Shown one piece after another: positions 1-9,896 of a stretch of 24,907 nt of DNA (position 1 is the first letter of the stretch; the number at the start of each line of letters is the position of its first letter). The notes below the pieces were generated by a model that ran no database searches, was not told the origin of the DNA, and saw only the letters and a program-made list of their open reading frames with translations. Position numbers and translations under genes: made by a program. This DNA comes from Hypholoma sublateritium FD-334 SS-4 (Eukaryota; Basidiomycota; Agaricomycetes; Agaricales; Strophariaceae), in contig KN817755.1 of assembly GCA_000827495.1 (NCBI GenBank), positions 1 to 24,907 on the forward strand. Direction: 5' to 3'.

Positions 1-124
1 GAAAACTGCTTCTAAAATTGATTTTCTCTTCACATTATATTTCAAATTTATCTTCTCAACATTTTATTTCCTATGAACTTCTTTTTATTTTATTTTCCTA
101 CTTATATTTATATTGTGTTGGCCA

Positions 125-162
125 CTTAGACCCCTTTAACAGCCCATATTAAGGGGTCTAAG
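125..162. repeat. Perfect 12-bp inverted repeat
   Basis: CTTAGACCCCTT at 125-136 is the exact reverse complement of AAGGGGTCTAAG at 151-162, with a 14-base spacer. The right arm runs into the G-rich repeat at 154-190, so the hairpin may be the terminal part of a larger mobile-element relic. No transposase is visible beside it. Confidence 0.7.
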
Positions 163-190
163 AGAGGGGGTGGGGGGGTACACTGAAGTG
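154..190 (+). repeat. 37-bp dispersed repeat, left copy
   Basis: This segment starts GGGTCTAAGA, passes through a G-run and ends CACTGAAGTG. The reverse complement of 24276-24312 has the same length and matches at 31 of 37 positions by hand alignment, including the first ten and last ten bases. In each case AT-rich sequence lies on the outer side. It could be a terminus of a transposon family, or an LTR or MITE end; the family is unidentified. Confidence 0.65.
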
Positions 191-393
191 TACACGCACT
201 GGTCGGAGCATAACTGTCGCACGATGCAGTTCTTGTTTATTAAAGTCATTGTACTGCCGCTAATTCCAATGCTATGAGTTGACGTAGTTAACAATTAAAA
301 GCTTACGCGAAATTAAAACTAAAGAGGAAACGGTGAGATAAGAGCACTCAATATCCTTCAAATACTTATTGAAGCAATGGACATGTCAAGACT

Positions 394-446
394 CGAGACG
401 GTGTCGCGGTAACACCGTCTCGGATTTAACCGATTATTTCAATCGG
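394..446. repeat. Two tandem stem-loops
   Basis: The first hairpin pairs CGAGACGGTGT (394-404) with ACACCGTCTCG (412-422) around a 7-base loop, an 11-bp perfect stem. The second pairs CCGATT (430-435) with AATCGG (441-446) around a 5-base loop. They are seven bases apart. I do not recognise a tRNA or known RNA family. They could be a small structured RNA, a transposon remnant, or chance for the weaker second stem. Confidence 0.5.
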
Positions 447-888
447 AGTCCAGAGTAATCCGCTGTTACTCAACTATGAAGCTGATCCTCACCACCATCA
501 TCCATGTACTGTCCAGATCATTTCCAGCTGTTTTCACCCCACCTATTTCCTGCTTTGTGACGGTATAAGTCACAAGCTGGCTAGTGCCTCAGCGTGGCAC
601 ATGCCGGGCAAAAATATCAGCACGCACCCTTGTCTGAATCACTTTCCCGAATCCGCACGGCAGACTCAAGGCAGATGTGTTTGGCAGCAGAAGCCACAGA
701 ATAACAGATTTGGGAGAAATGAAATCTCTTTCTCTTTTCCGATGACATGCATGCACCTTGCCGGACGTCTTTTGGCGCCGTGGGCTAGCTTGCATACAGA
801 CGTTAAACTGTGACTTTTTTCTGGTTAGCCTCACGACCTCCCACTGCAATATCCTCGAACTGGCTGTGAGTAGACCTGCTAATTATTC

Positions 889-2614
889 ATGACTTCAGAA
901 GATTCGGGGTCAGGCTCTCCAGAAAACAGGCCGATTCTAACTAGAAACGACTCCGAGACGTCCGTTTCTCGACGCCAGCCTCCTCGCCGGACATCTACTG
1001 AGCTGGTCCTGGATGCGGGAGTGGCCCTGGGTACTGGATTGGTCCTAGGTACTGCACTGGTCCTAGATCCAGACAATCTCGGTGGCAATTCTGCGCCGCC
1101 TCAAGACGAACAGCACAACCCTGGTCGGCGAGCGAGAATTCAAGAGCAGCCACGGTCTTCAGACATAACTGTTGACAGCGAGGCGGAACTGTTTCCGGAG
1201 GCTACGCCTACGGTCAAGACGAATACGAGTTTACCCACTAGACGCGGGCATGACCGAGCTGGAGTCCGTAAGGACATGCCACTTCCACCCCTACCAACTC
1301 CCGTGGCGGCTCCGGAGTTCAGAGAAGGTGGTCGCCATCATGGTCGGCCACGTAGCATGTATTCGCCTCCCTCTCCGACAAGTAGAAACCCGCCTCGGCG
1401 ATCGTCGGGCTCGCCTCCCTCGTGGAGTCAGGACGCCCACCCGTTTGTTTCGCCTGCGGTTGCTGTAACGCACGACCATGCAGCCAGCGCATTGCGGACT
1501 CAGCAAGGTCACATCCAGGATGACAGTGCGCCACGCACACGCCTTCGGATGCAGGAGAGCCATCATGGTATCATTGAACACCCGCTTCGGCAAAACGTTC
1601 AATCGCGTGCCAAATTCGTCGAGCCTGAATTCGGAAATACCTTCGTTGAAGACAATGCGAACGATGATTCTCTGAGGGACGATCCCGGGGATCTGGACGA
1701 CCCGGAAGCTCAGCATCGCAGTCGAATACGACAGGGAAAGCGCAGAAACATCGATGTGGAAAGGCCCATACCAACTGTAGTTCGCGAAGACGACAACACG
1801 CAGAGACGCATACCGGGCACTGACGATGCAGGGGCGCTAGGTGCTCAGGCTGCAGGAGAAATCCTTTATAGTATCACTCGAGTGGATAATTCACGGCCTG
1901 ATCGCAGACAGTCCGGTAATACTAGGGATGAAATTGACGACGGTGTAAAACGGAACAGAACAAGTGGTACTCGTTTCTCAAGAACAAGTCGGTCCTATAT
2001 TGATGACCTCGTCCCGGTTGCTACTGTGGGTATATATCATTCCATCTATCGCTAGAAGACGGCTGAGTCAAGTTAGTATACGGGCAGCATTAAAGATAGA
2101 CTCGCGGCGACCTTGCAAGATGCTGAAAGCGAGCGAAACAAATATATCCATCAAGCGAAATATACTGGCTGGGCGCTAAACATAGCCATCGGGCTGCAAG
2201 TACTTCTTGGAGCGCTTACCACCGGCTTATCAGCAGTAGCGACGCGAGGAAAATCGGTATGTCATAATCTCCGTTTTTTAAGATGGGAGACCAAAACTGA
2301 ATTACTTTCGTATACATAGTCGGCTGTGGCGACAACTATCCTCGGTAATGTGACGGCTGCTGTTATATAATACGATAAACTCATAGCTTCTCATAGGTGC
2401 ACTAGCCACTCTTGTGGCTTCATATTTGGCACGCGCGAGGGGTTCGAATGAACCTGAACTTTCGATCACACGTGTGAAGGACTTGGAGCAATTCATTCGA
2501 GAGTGCAAAAATTTCATAAAGGATTTCGGCGAAGACGTATCGAATAAATATCAGCCAATCGTAGATCGCTTCAGAGAGCGCTTTGAAGGTATATTAGGAA
2601 ATACCAGCGAGTAA
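889..2614 (+). CDS. Fungal SLATT-domain (two-transmembrane) protein with disordered N-terminus
   Basis: Proposed exons are 889-2029, 2096-2256, 2320-2344 and 2397-2614, giving 514 residues. The first 380 residues or so are polar and rich in Pro, Arg, Ser and Asp, with no recognisable domain. The C-terminal part fits the fungal SLATT domain (the SMODS/SLOG-associating two-TM effector family). It has an amphipathic lead-in, a first membrane segment (ALNIAIGLQVLLGALTTGL), a second (VATTILGALATLVASYLA), the characteristic ARARGSNEPE turn and a charged tail helix. In bacteria SLATT proteins are inferred membrane effectors triggered by nucleotide second messengers; the role of fungal members is unknown. 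Exon 3 is only 25 nt but restores the frame exactly and completes the second membrane helix. The first intron is the least certain boundary: acceptor 2095 is chosen because it alone keeps frame and yields a plausible helix. An in-frame stop lies just upstream of the ATG. Confidence 0.78.
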
Positions 2615-3519
2615 GATGATATTTTGACGTTCCTTGTGCTTTTTCTGAAACACTTGTCATAGCGAGCGAGAGTTGTCGGCGGGTAGAAGAGGTTCTCAAG
2701 ATGTTAGCTCCTACCGTTAGTACCGATTTTCACCTGCCTATAATTATTAGCCACACATTACATTTGGGCTTGTACAACTGTAATTCCTAGATCACAAGAG
2801 CGTAAGCGAGTAATCCCAGCGTTAATTATACAACGACTGTATTTTTAGTTACCTAGATCACAAGAGCGTAAGCGAGTAATCTAGGTACATTATTAGTTGA
2901 CAGTCCGTGAACTAGATAAGATAGAGAGTGGCTTACCCCAGCGTTAATTATACAACGACTGGGGTACGAGAAGAGGGAGACCGTAGCTACTTATACTGTA
3001 CGCTAACGAGTCTTCTAACAAAGGTGAGGAAAAGGAAAGTGGATGAAGAAAGAGTTGTGCGCTGGTCAAAGACCACCGCACAAAGATGTCCGTANACGGG
3101 GTACGACACGCTGCAACAGCTCAACAGGGCTCTGGCACAAAGGTTCCTTGATGTAGGATAAATCAGTCAAATAATGGACTACTGCATGCTTCATGTGCTT
3201 CTCCGTCTCGTTTACAGCCTATGATGATCATTGCTATACGTCGTTGCATATTAGTACATCGATTGTACGTACTTAGATACGTTTGTGCGCTGCAGGCCCC
3301 AACTCTCCCAACTGAACACGGCAGTGTGGATTGAGACAGGTATTGAATTTGGGAGCGGGGCAAGCACAGCCAGCGTATAAAGCCTTGATATGGAATATTT
3401 TGCCATGATAGTTATACAAGTTCATATTGGGAAAGTACACAGTAATCAAGAGTAGCTGTTAACATGAATTCGTACAAGGTCATAGCAAGTCCATAGATTC
3501 TCCCCGTTCCTAGATATGT
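2615..3519. other. Intergenic region with short repeats, no gene supported
   Basis: This 0.9-kb gap lies between the 3' ends of the SLATT gene (+) and IMP dehydrogenase (-). Its middle (2786-2966) is built from short direct and inverted repeats described separately. An open frame around 2928-3161 contains one ambiguous base and resembles nothing I know. The remainder probably holds the two convergent 3' untranslated regions. Confidence 0.5.
2786..2966. repeat. Interleaved direct and inverted repeat cluster
   Basis: A 29-base unit beginning CCTAGATCACAAGAGCG occurs identically at 2786-2814 and 2852-2880. A 25-base unit beginning CCCAGCGTTAATTATAC occurs identically at 2815-2839 and 2937-2961. 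The second copy of each is closed into a palindrome: TACCTAGAT (2850-2858) pairs with ATCTAGGTA (2879-2887), and TACCCCAG (2934-2941) pairs with CTGGGGTA (2959-2966). In the left part one unit of each kind is fused head to tail without the closing arm. It may be a remnant of a small palindromic or LTR-type element; no coding capacity is seen. Confidence 0.75.
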
Positions 3520-5434
3520 TTAAGCGAAGAGACGCTTGGTGTATCTGCAAGGAATAATACACGTTAGCTCGGATTCCAGAAGCACAAGAAAAGACGCACG
3601 AGTTCAGTCCGTGAACACCACCCTCCACTTGCGCACTCGCCGTCCTAAGCTCAAAGCGCACGGTGCCCTCCCCGACACCCTTCCGCAGCTCAGAAATGCT
3701 GCGCAGGCCGATGTCCTGCAGCGAGTGCTGCACGCCAACATGCAGGTACGGCAGGAACGCCTTCACGCTGCCCTTGTCCTGTACGTCGCCCGACACGCCC
3801 TGCGCGACCTTCACCGCACTGCTCTCCGAGAAGTAGCGCGATGTCGCCGCGTTCTCGACCGTCGTCGTCTTCTTCGGTGCGGGGTACTTGCCCGGCTTCC
3901 CGGCAGTCTTGGCCGCCTGGCCCTGCTCCATCGCCTCGAGGCTGCCCATGCCGCGGTACGCCTTCACGCGCTTGCCCTCGTGGTAGAAGTACTCGCCGGG
4001 CGCCTCCTCCGTGCCCGCGAGCAGCCCGCCCATCATCACCGCGCCCGCACCTAGCGCGAGCGCCTTGACGATGTGCCCGACGTTCCCGATGCCGCCGTCC
4101 GCGACGACCGGCACCCCGAACTTGTTCGCGAACTCGGCGACGGCGTATACTGCGGTCGCCTGCGGGCGGCCGACGGCCATGATCTCCTGCGTGATGCAGA
4201 TCGAGCCCGAGCCCATGCCGACGCGCAGGCCGTCCGCGCCCGCCACAATGAGCGAAGCGGCCTGCTCGCGTGTGACGACGTTGCCGGCGATGACCTCGAG
4301 GCGCGGGTAGGTCGCCTTGATCCACTGGATCATGTCAATCTGGTAGACGGAGTTGCCCTGCGAGGAGTCGAGGACGACGATGTCGAGCCCGGCTTCCACG
4401 AGGAGGGCGAGGCGCTCGCGGTCGGAGGGGCGCGTGCCCACGGCGGCGGCAGCGTAGAGCTGCTTGCTCTTGGGATTTTTGGATGCGAGTGGGTATGACT
4501 GGTTCTTGAGCAGATCGGAGCGGGCGAGGAGGGAGATGAGTTGGCCGGCGGCGTTCACGATGGGGAGTTTGCCCTTTTTCGAGTCGCGGAGAATATCATT
4601 GGCCTCGGAGAGCGTGATTCCTTGCTGGGCGGTGACAAGATCCGTGGTCATGACTTGAGAAAGGGCTGTAGAAGGGTCGCGGAATTGGATGTCGCGTGCT
4701 GTGACGATTCCAACAAGTTTTCCGCCGACGAAACCGGTGTCTATATGTTTTGTGAGCATACTGCATTGGAAGGGTCGACAAGAACATTTAGAGATCAGAG
4801 AAAATATGTATAGTAGTTATCCCCAAGTCACACAAAATTAATCGCGTTGTATCGGTAGAACGAAGGTTGTAAAATGCTCATCAGAGAAAGTGGATAAGAA
4901 AATTGGCACGAACCTGTAATCGGGATTCCACAGAAGCCGAGTTTGGCCTTGATTTCGAGGACGTCTTCGACAAGCTGGTTGGGAGATAGGACCACAGGAT
5001 CGGAGATGAAGCCATTCTCGTGGCGCTTGACAGCAGCTACCATAGCTGCCTGCGATTCGGCCGACTGATTGTGATGAATAACGCCGATCCCTCCAAGCAA
5101 CTACAGTCGGTCAATTTGTCATCCTTTTCAGAAAGGATTGAAGCTGACTCACAGCCATAGCGATGGCCATGTTGCTCTCGGTGACAGTGTCCATAGGGCT
5201 GCTCATGAATGGGGTCTTGAGGACGACATTACGAGTGATCCGGCTTTCGGTGATGACATCGGAAGCAGGGAAGTCGATTTTTCCTGGTAAGAGGAGGAAA
5301 TCATTGTAGGTCAGCCCGCCGTGGATGCGGGAGTCCATGAGGTCTGTGACGGCGAGGCCATCTCGATGATCGTAGGCCTTGAGATGTTCAAGAGCGAGGG
5401 ATGGGTCGAGATAGGTGTTTCCGTTCACAGGCAT
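3520..5434 (-). CDS. IMPDH: Inosine-5'-monophosphate dehydrogenase
   Basis: Exons 5153-5434, 4914-5100, 3600-4740 and 3520-3544 give 544 residues, close to the usual 520-530. The enzyme oxidises IMP to XMP with NAD+, the committed step of guanine nucleotide synthesis, as a cytosolic tetramer, and is the target of mycophenolic acid. The N-terminus has the family's [14 protein letters not shown] segment, and residues about 120-245 are the paired CBS (Bateman) module. The catalytic barrel shows DSSQGNS (NAD site), the [12 protein letters not shown] loop with catalytic Cys338, the VVADGGI phosphate-binding strand and the [10 protein letters not shown] flap. The last exon is only 25 nt and encodes the conserved end YTKRLFA after a split serine codon. 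The 173-bp intron 4741-4913 is unusually long for this window, but the splice restores GIPITDTG perfectly. The ATG has A at -3. It shares strand with the downstream-reading PARG gene, 204 bp away. Confidence 0.97.
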
Positions 5435-5638
5435 GCTTGGGCTGAATGCCAGTCGGTTCCAGTTTTTTTTCCACCTGTATATACCCTCTTTGTTTGGTCA
5501 GAGCAAACACGGACACGTGCTTGAAGTTGTATGTTCCGGTCCGGCCCTGCATTTCCTTTTGCTTTCAAAACGTTCATCCTGCAAATCACACAAAAATTAC
5601 AATTTGCTGTACACACTGCCAATAGGTACATACATGTT

Positions 5639-6778
5639 TCAAAAATCGTACCTCGCGGTGCTACCCTTTCTCGGGACTCCTGTTGGCCGATTTTGACTCC
5701 ACGCGTCGAACGCGCCCTGGAATACCGCGAACGTCTCCTCCCCCGTGATGGCAAATATGACGCGGTCGAAGGAATATTCAAATCGGGAACCCGGGACGAT
5801 TAGCAGGTGCGCCCAGAGGCGAGCGACCAGCGGGACGTTGTTTCTGAACACGCCGGTCCCAAAGGTCCCAAGGACGAGGTTGCGTACGCCTTGCTGCTCG
5901 AAGACGTACAAGATACGCCCCATACGCTCGTTCATCTCCTTTTCAATCTCCACCTCCAGCCCAGAGATAACGGGCCCCTGGCCGGTCTTGCGCACCTCGC
6001 CCGCGTTCACCGCCGCGCAGCTCAGTACGTCGATGGGGAACGGGTACGTCCACAACCCGTCGTCGTCACGGAACACGACCACCCCGGGCGAGTAGATGAT
6101 TGCGTGCGAGTAGAACGAGTGCTCGTGCTGCTTGTGCTGCATCCTGTCATGCAGCTTGTAGAACTTGGATGCCTCCGAGGACATCAGTGCTGGGTAGAGC
6201 GTCGACGAGCGCGCGATCGACTCCTCCTGCGCGTCGGCGCCGTTCTTGAACCCACCGCCCGGGACCGTGGCCGAGGCGAAGTTGAGCACGCCTGTCTGCT
6301 CGCGCTGGTCCGCGTTGCGGTACACGTTATCGAGGAGGCGGGCGGCGTCGAGCGTCGATATCTGCAGCACGGACACGTACGCCGGCGACCCGCTTCTGCG
6401 CCCGCGGTCTTTCCCCGACGACCATGTTCCAATCGCGCAGTCCGGGGGGAAATACATCGTCTTCTCTTGCGCCTCTTTTATGTGCTTGGTTAGAGAATGG
6501 TCGACGCCTTTGTACGGGTAGGATCCTGTGCGCAGGGCCTGGAGCGTTTCGTCTGCGATTCGCTTCAGCTCTGCGCGCCGGTCTTCGGTGAACGGGGTGC
6601 CTACTCGCTGCTGCATTTTGGGGCGCGCTGACTGCCGAGGCGAATCGACCTCCCTCCAGGGATTGTCGTCTGATGTAGATGAAGTGGGGCCCAAAGAGGA
6701 GATATAGGCGTATGTTACGCCTGCAGCCGCCAAGGCTGTTCCTGCTGCTGCTGTAACGGAGGCAGAAATCGGGGACAT
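5639..6778 (-). CDS. Microbial-type poly(ADP-ribose) glycohydrolase (macrodomain-fold PARG)
   Basis: This uninterrupted frame of 379 residues fits the TIGR02452/microbial PARG catalytic family, which hydrolyses ribose-ribose bonds of poly(ADP-ribose). The signature GGGX6-8QEE is intact as GGGFKNGADAQEE (GGG at 174-176, QEE at 184-186), inside the family's NFASATVPGG context. The second conserved loop GTFGTGVFRNN lies at 304-314. Residues about 4-30 form an Ala-rich hydrophobic stretch ending in YAYISS, which could be a membrane anchor or targeting segment, followed by a low-complexity linker to about residue 60. I chose the ATG at 6778 (G at -3). A more upstream ATG at 6850 adds 24 residues but has a poor context, and an in-frame stop precedes it. 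The gene lies on the same strand as, and immediately beyond the 3' end of, a degenerate PARP-like gene, a suggestive eraser-writer arrangement. Confidence 0.87.
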   Translation of the reverse strand: MSPISASVTAAAGTALAAAGVTYAYISSLGPTSSTSDDNPWREVDSPRQSARPKMQQRVGTPFTEDRRAELKRIADETLQALRTGSYPYKGVDHSLTKHIKEAQEKTMYFPPDCAIGTWSSGKDRGRRSGSPAYVSVLQISTLDAARLLDNVYRNADQREQTGVLNFASATVPGGGFKNGADAQEESIARSSTLYPALMSSEASKFYKLHDRMQHKQHEHSFYSHAIIYSPGVVVFRDDDGLWTYPFPIDVLSCAAVNAGEVRKTGQGPVISGLEVEIEKEMNERMGRILYVFEQQGVRNLVLGTFGTGVFRNNVPLVARLWAHLLIVPGSRFEYSFDRVIFAITGEETFAVFQGAFDAWSQNRPTGVPRKGSTARYDF

Positions 6779-7337
6779 CACCCGGTGCAAAGCAAGTGCG
6801 ACTCGGTTAAAGAGCGATGATGGCGCTGCGATGGCAAAGCATTCCAGCATGTAATAAGATGAATCCCAGGATCCCAAAGGTGTACTTCTCTAAATCACTG
6901 GTGGGATCCGTTGGGAATCTGAGTGTCCCTTTCACGGTGATATGATAACGATCTAATGACCAGCCCATCGTCCACGGGCGCTTATCGGATAACTGCATTG
7001 TAAGTAGCTGCCAATATAAACTGCGCCATCGATATCGCAGGACACCGTTCAATGGTGAATGTAAGTTGAAGTCTGTGTAATAAGAATAGAAATACAAGTT
7101 ATCTGCTGCGGATGTGACCATAGAAGAGACGATGAAAGTTTAAGCAAAATCACAGAAGGCGTGCAGTGCACGCCTGTGAAAAACGTGAACTTTCGGAATA
7201 CAAACGGAATACGTATTACGAACAGCCCTGGATAGGCTCAAAGCTAACGATTACTATCATTCGTGATTCATACACATGGTGTGCTGGATTGCGCTGTCAA
7301 AGATGTCGTAAAAGTACAGATTACAAGAGCTACAGGA
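6779..7337. other. Intergenic region between PARG and PARP-like 1
   Basis: About 560 bases separate the PARG start from the stop codon of the next minus-strand gene. An open frame on the minus strand at 6807-7121 overlaps the PARG 5' end in another frame and shows no domain. I regard it as 5' leader or promoter sequence. No repeat or RNA gene is seen. Confidence 0.4.
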
Positions 7338-9403
7338 TCATGCAAGTAAAATGAGATACAACGGATTGATTGCGCTCCCGTTGTATACTATAGAATCTTC
7401 GAGGGACATATGCGGTCCCCAACCCGTTCGATATTGCATGAGCTTGATCTAAAGGAAGTGACAATCAGTTTTGTTTACCGCATTTTAAAGTAGCACTAGT
7501 GAGTAGGACTCAAAAGACGTACCGAGTGTGCGTTTCGAGGGAGAACGATATCGTCGGTGGTCAAGAGCTCCGTCTCGTTACCCAGGAGAACGTCTGCGAG
7601 AAGCACAACCCTCGACTTTGGCTTTCTCTTGTTCAGCGATCGTACCACTGCCCTGAAGCACGAAAAGTGCCGCGTCATTTTGTCAGTAATCGTGCGATGG
7701 ATGCAGAGGCCAGCAATACTTTTCTGGGTAGCCCGTGCAGATGATACCATTCGGGATGGTGTCCTGTCGCACGGACATTCGCACAATATTGCACAGAAGA
7801 CATGTTGATGCGCCGCATGGTGTCATATTTCCGGTGTCGGCGAAGCCACAATCGCGAGGTATCCCGAGCCATCTGCGCTTCTCGTTAGATTTGTTTCTGG
7901 TGAGTACATTTCGCTGTTGTTCAATTTGCTCCCTGTATGGTGAATGAATGAGTACTGTAAATAAATTTCTAAGGAAAATGCGATCGCACTGGTATACAAA
8001 ATATGACTGGAGAGCAATGTCCCTTGCGTTTACTTTGTAGATTCTCTTGATTGAGGGACATCGGTTTCGCGTATCCTTCCAGGACGACGAAAAGAAGTTG
8101 TTAACTAAGTCCATCAGAAATTTGAATGATTAGGGATAGTTTCATTAGCAGAGAAAATTCTGACTTTTTTTGAATAATATATGGCCGCGAGGAATCTCCA
8201 ACAAAAATGGAGATTTTGAGTCAACCACAACACGACATCTTGGCGAGCAGAAAAAGTCGTCGTCCAACCTGTGGGCTTTCCAGCACACTAAACATGTCGT
8301 GCACGTAGAAGCGTCGGTGGCGGCGACAGCTGGAAAAGCAATGAGTGATTTTCGCTCCATAGATAAAAGTGTAAGAAGTCCTACATATCGCGGCAGCTTT
8401 ATCTCTGCATATAACGCTACAATAGGCTGTGCCAGGATTTGCCCTGGGCCTCATCTTGCAGATCTGGGCGACAATCGACAACCGGATAGAAAATATAGAA
8501 GTTATGAAGCCAACCTCGCACTTTTCCTGAGGATTCAGTTTGCCGGCACATGTAAGTCCACACGTCGGATAGGTTTTTCCACCCTTCTCATACTGTGGTC
8601 GAGCTTTGCACACCTGGGGAAGATCAGCAAGACTTCGGGCCATGGTACAACGATACTCGAGTACTTACCACACACATCTTTATGGGACCAAATTGCAACC
8701 ATCCCGACCTTGAATTTTGGCCTTGCTGATAGCTCTGGCTCGCTCTCTGCGAGGACCCGGCGTGCGCTTGATCGCTTGCCCTTGAGAATCCATTCCCTTG
8801 TGTCCGGCGCCCCTCAATTTCCTTGAGCTTTCTCGCGCAAGTGTTTCCGCAGGTGGGAAACGCGCGCTGGCGATCCTTGTATGCTGGGCGCTCGTTACAT
8901 ATCTAGACAACGACTCTGTTCAATCACGGCTTGAAAAACGCGTGTGTGGGACCAACTATACAAAGGGTCGCCTCCATCAGCACCCTGTCGTAAGTCGGCG
9001 GAGCATCCGAGATTCTGAGCGCTTCTATGCCCAGGGGGTGTTCGATGGGCTGCCTCTCGGACCCAACAGGAGCGAAGTATTCGTTTGAGGCTTCGGCATA
9101 AGGGTGTCGTGTGTGTGGCGCTGCTGCGCCCGCTGGAGGCGGTGCCGGTACGCTACTTTCCGTTGGCGCACCATGAGACTGTCCTTGGGCATCTAAGTGC
9201 GTTCTGGTAGCTGTAAGTGGCGGGCCTATTCCGGACTGCGAGGGCGCAAGAGGTGGAATGAGCCCTTCTTGAGGAGGACCTTCGTCATCGTAGATATCGG
9301 ATAACGGAGCATCATGATCGTCTGTGTCCATCGCATCGTCGAAGGGGTCTTGAGCAGACTCATTCGAGCTGGAAAGTTCGGTATAGTTCGGAGGGTCTGA
9401 CAT
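7338..9403 (-). CDS. PARP-like Cys-rich protein 1, catalytically degenerate paralog
   Basis: Nine proposed exons (8957-9403, 8669-8902, 8515-8613, 8385-8463, 8165-8329, 7990-8104, 7773-7896, 7523-7723, 7338-7448) close in frame to 524 residues. The first 145 residues are acidic and Pro/Ala-rich, with a PPTY motif just before the first finger. Four Cys modules follow: CIIC...PTCGNTC, CVVC...PTCGLTC, CEIC...YCSVIC and CLVC...FCSPRC. The C-terminal half aligns segment by segment with the PARP catalytic region of the two plus-strand neighbours. However, the catalytic His is Leu390 (WLGIPRDC where they have YHGT), the Tyr segment is replaced by GLCIHRTITDK, and the Glu becomes Asp506 (EDSIVY for NETIVY). 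The loop between the first two motifs is also about ten residues shorter. A pseudo-enzyme role, or a gene on the way to decay, are both possible. It is divergent from the next gene. Exon 7-8 splicing is the least certain point. Confidence 0.75.
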
Positions 9404-9896
9404 TGTCGGAAGACGCCACTGGATGCGTTGGATGGGAAGAGATACGGTATTGGTTCCTGTGCACGCCATTGACCTTTCATCCAACCAGATCCAACCTCCA
9501 TCAATCAATGAAAGACGCGTGACATTCGGATTTCACTGCCCAGATGGGGCACCGTTTCCGCAAGGCATTGTATTAAAATTTAAGCTTGGATTCCTTTGGA
9601 GGGTGCCGCGAAAAGGTGTGCGTGAGATAGGACGTAATCACATTGTGATCAAGTGACCTTGAGCCGATTAAGCGCCCGTTGCCGCTGTTCGGCATCGCCC
9701 AAGCATTGCCATCGATGCGATTGATGGATTCAAAGAACAGAAATCTTATGCGATAACGGTCGAATCGTTAGCTTCTCATGATTCTCAATGGCACCTGCGT
9801 GAGTCACCGAGGCTAATAGGGTCGACAGTTCAACCGTTGATCGGTGACCTTTGAAACCCAACATCACCATCAACGTTGGCCTTCTTCGCCCATACC
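9404..9896. promoter_or_regulatory. Shared divergent promoter gap between PARP-like 1 and 2
   Basis: 493 bp separate the two start codons, which point away from each other, so the promoters of both genes must lie here. I see no TATA box I would defend. Open frames in the gap extend from the PARP-like 1 first exon or are short and unsupported. The arrangement would allow co-regulation of the degenerate and the intact paralog. Confidence 0.45.

Larger units (their letters stand above)
1..888. other. Left intergenic flank, no gene supported
   Basis: I see no convincing coding exon here. The first 120 bases are strongly AT-rich. They are followed by a perfect 12-bp inverted repeat, a G-rich stretch that is one copy of a repeat also found at the other end of the window, and two adjacent stem-loops near 394-446. 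The last few hundred bases before 889 presumably hold the promoter of the SLATT gene, but I recognise no specific element. Short open frames on both strands between 589 and 849 overlap each other and match no family I know. Confidence 0.5.

Noticed and set aside
164..180. G-rich run as telomere or G-quadruplex
   Set aside because: There is no TTAGGG-type repeat unit, and the run is better explained as part of the dispersed 37-bp repeat.
3536..4498. Several long plus-strand open frames
   Set aside because: They are antisense to IMP dehydrogenase, whose family assignment is certain, and their composition is Arg/Ala/Pro-rich as expected for shadows.
5807..6493. 228-codon plus-strand open frame
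   Set aside because: It is antisense to the PARG coding region and shows no recognisable domain.
7683..8114. 143-codon minus-strand open frame as a separate small gene
   Set aside because: It runs through two PARP-like 1 exons and the intron between them; splicing at 7897-7989 aligns better with the paralogs.
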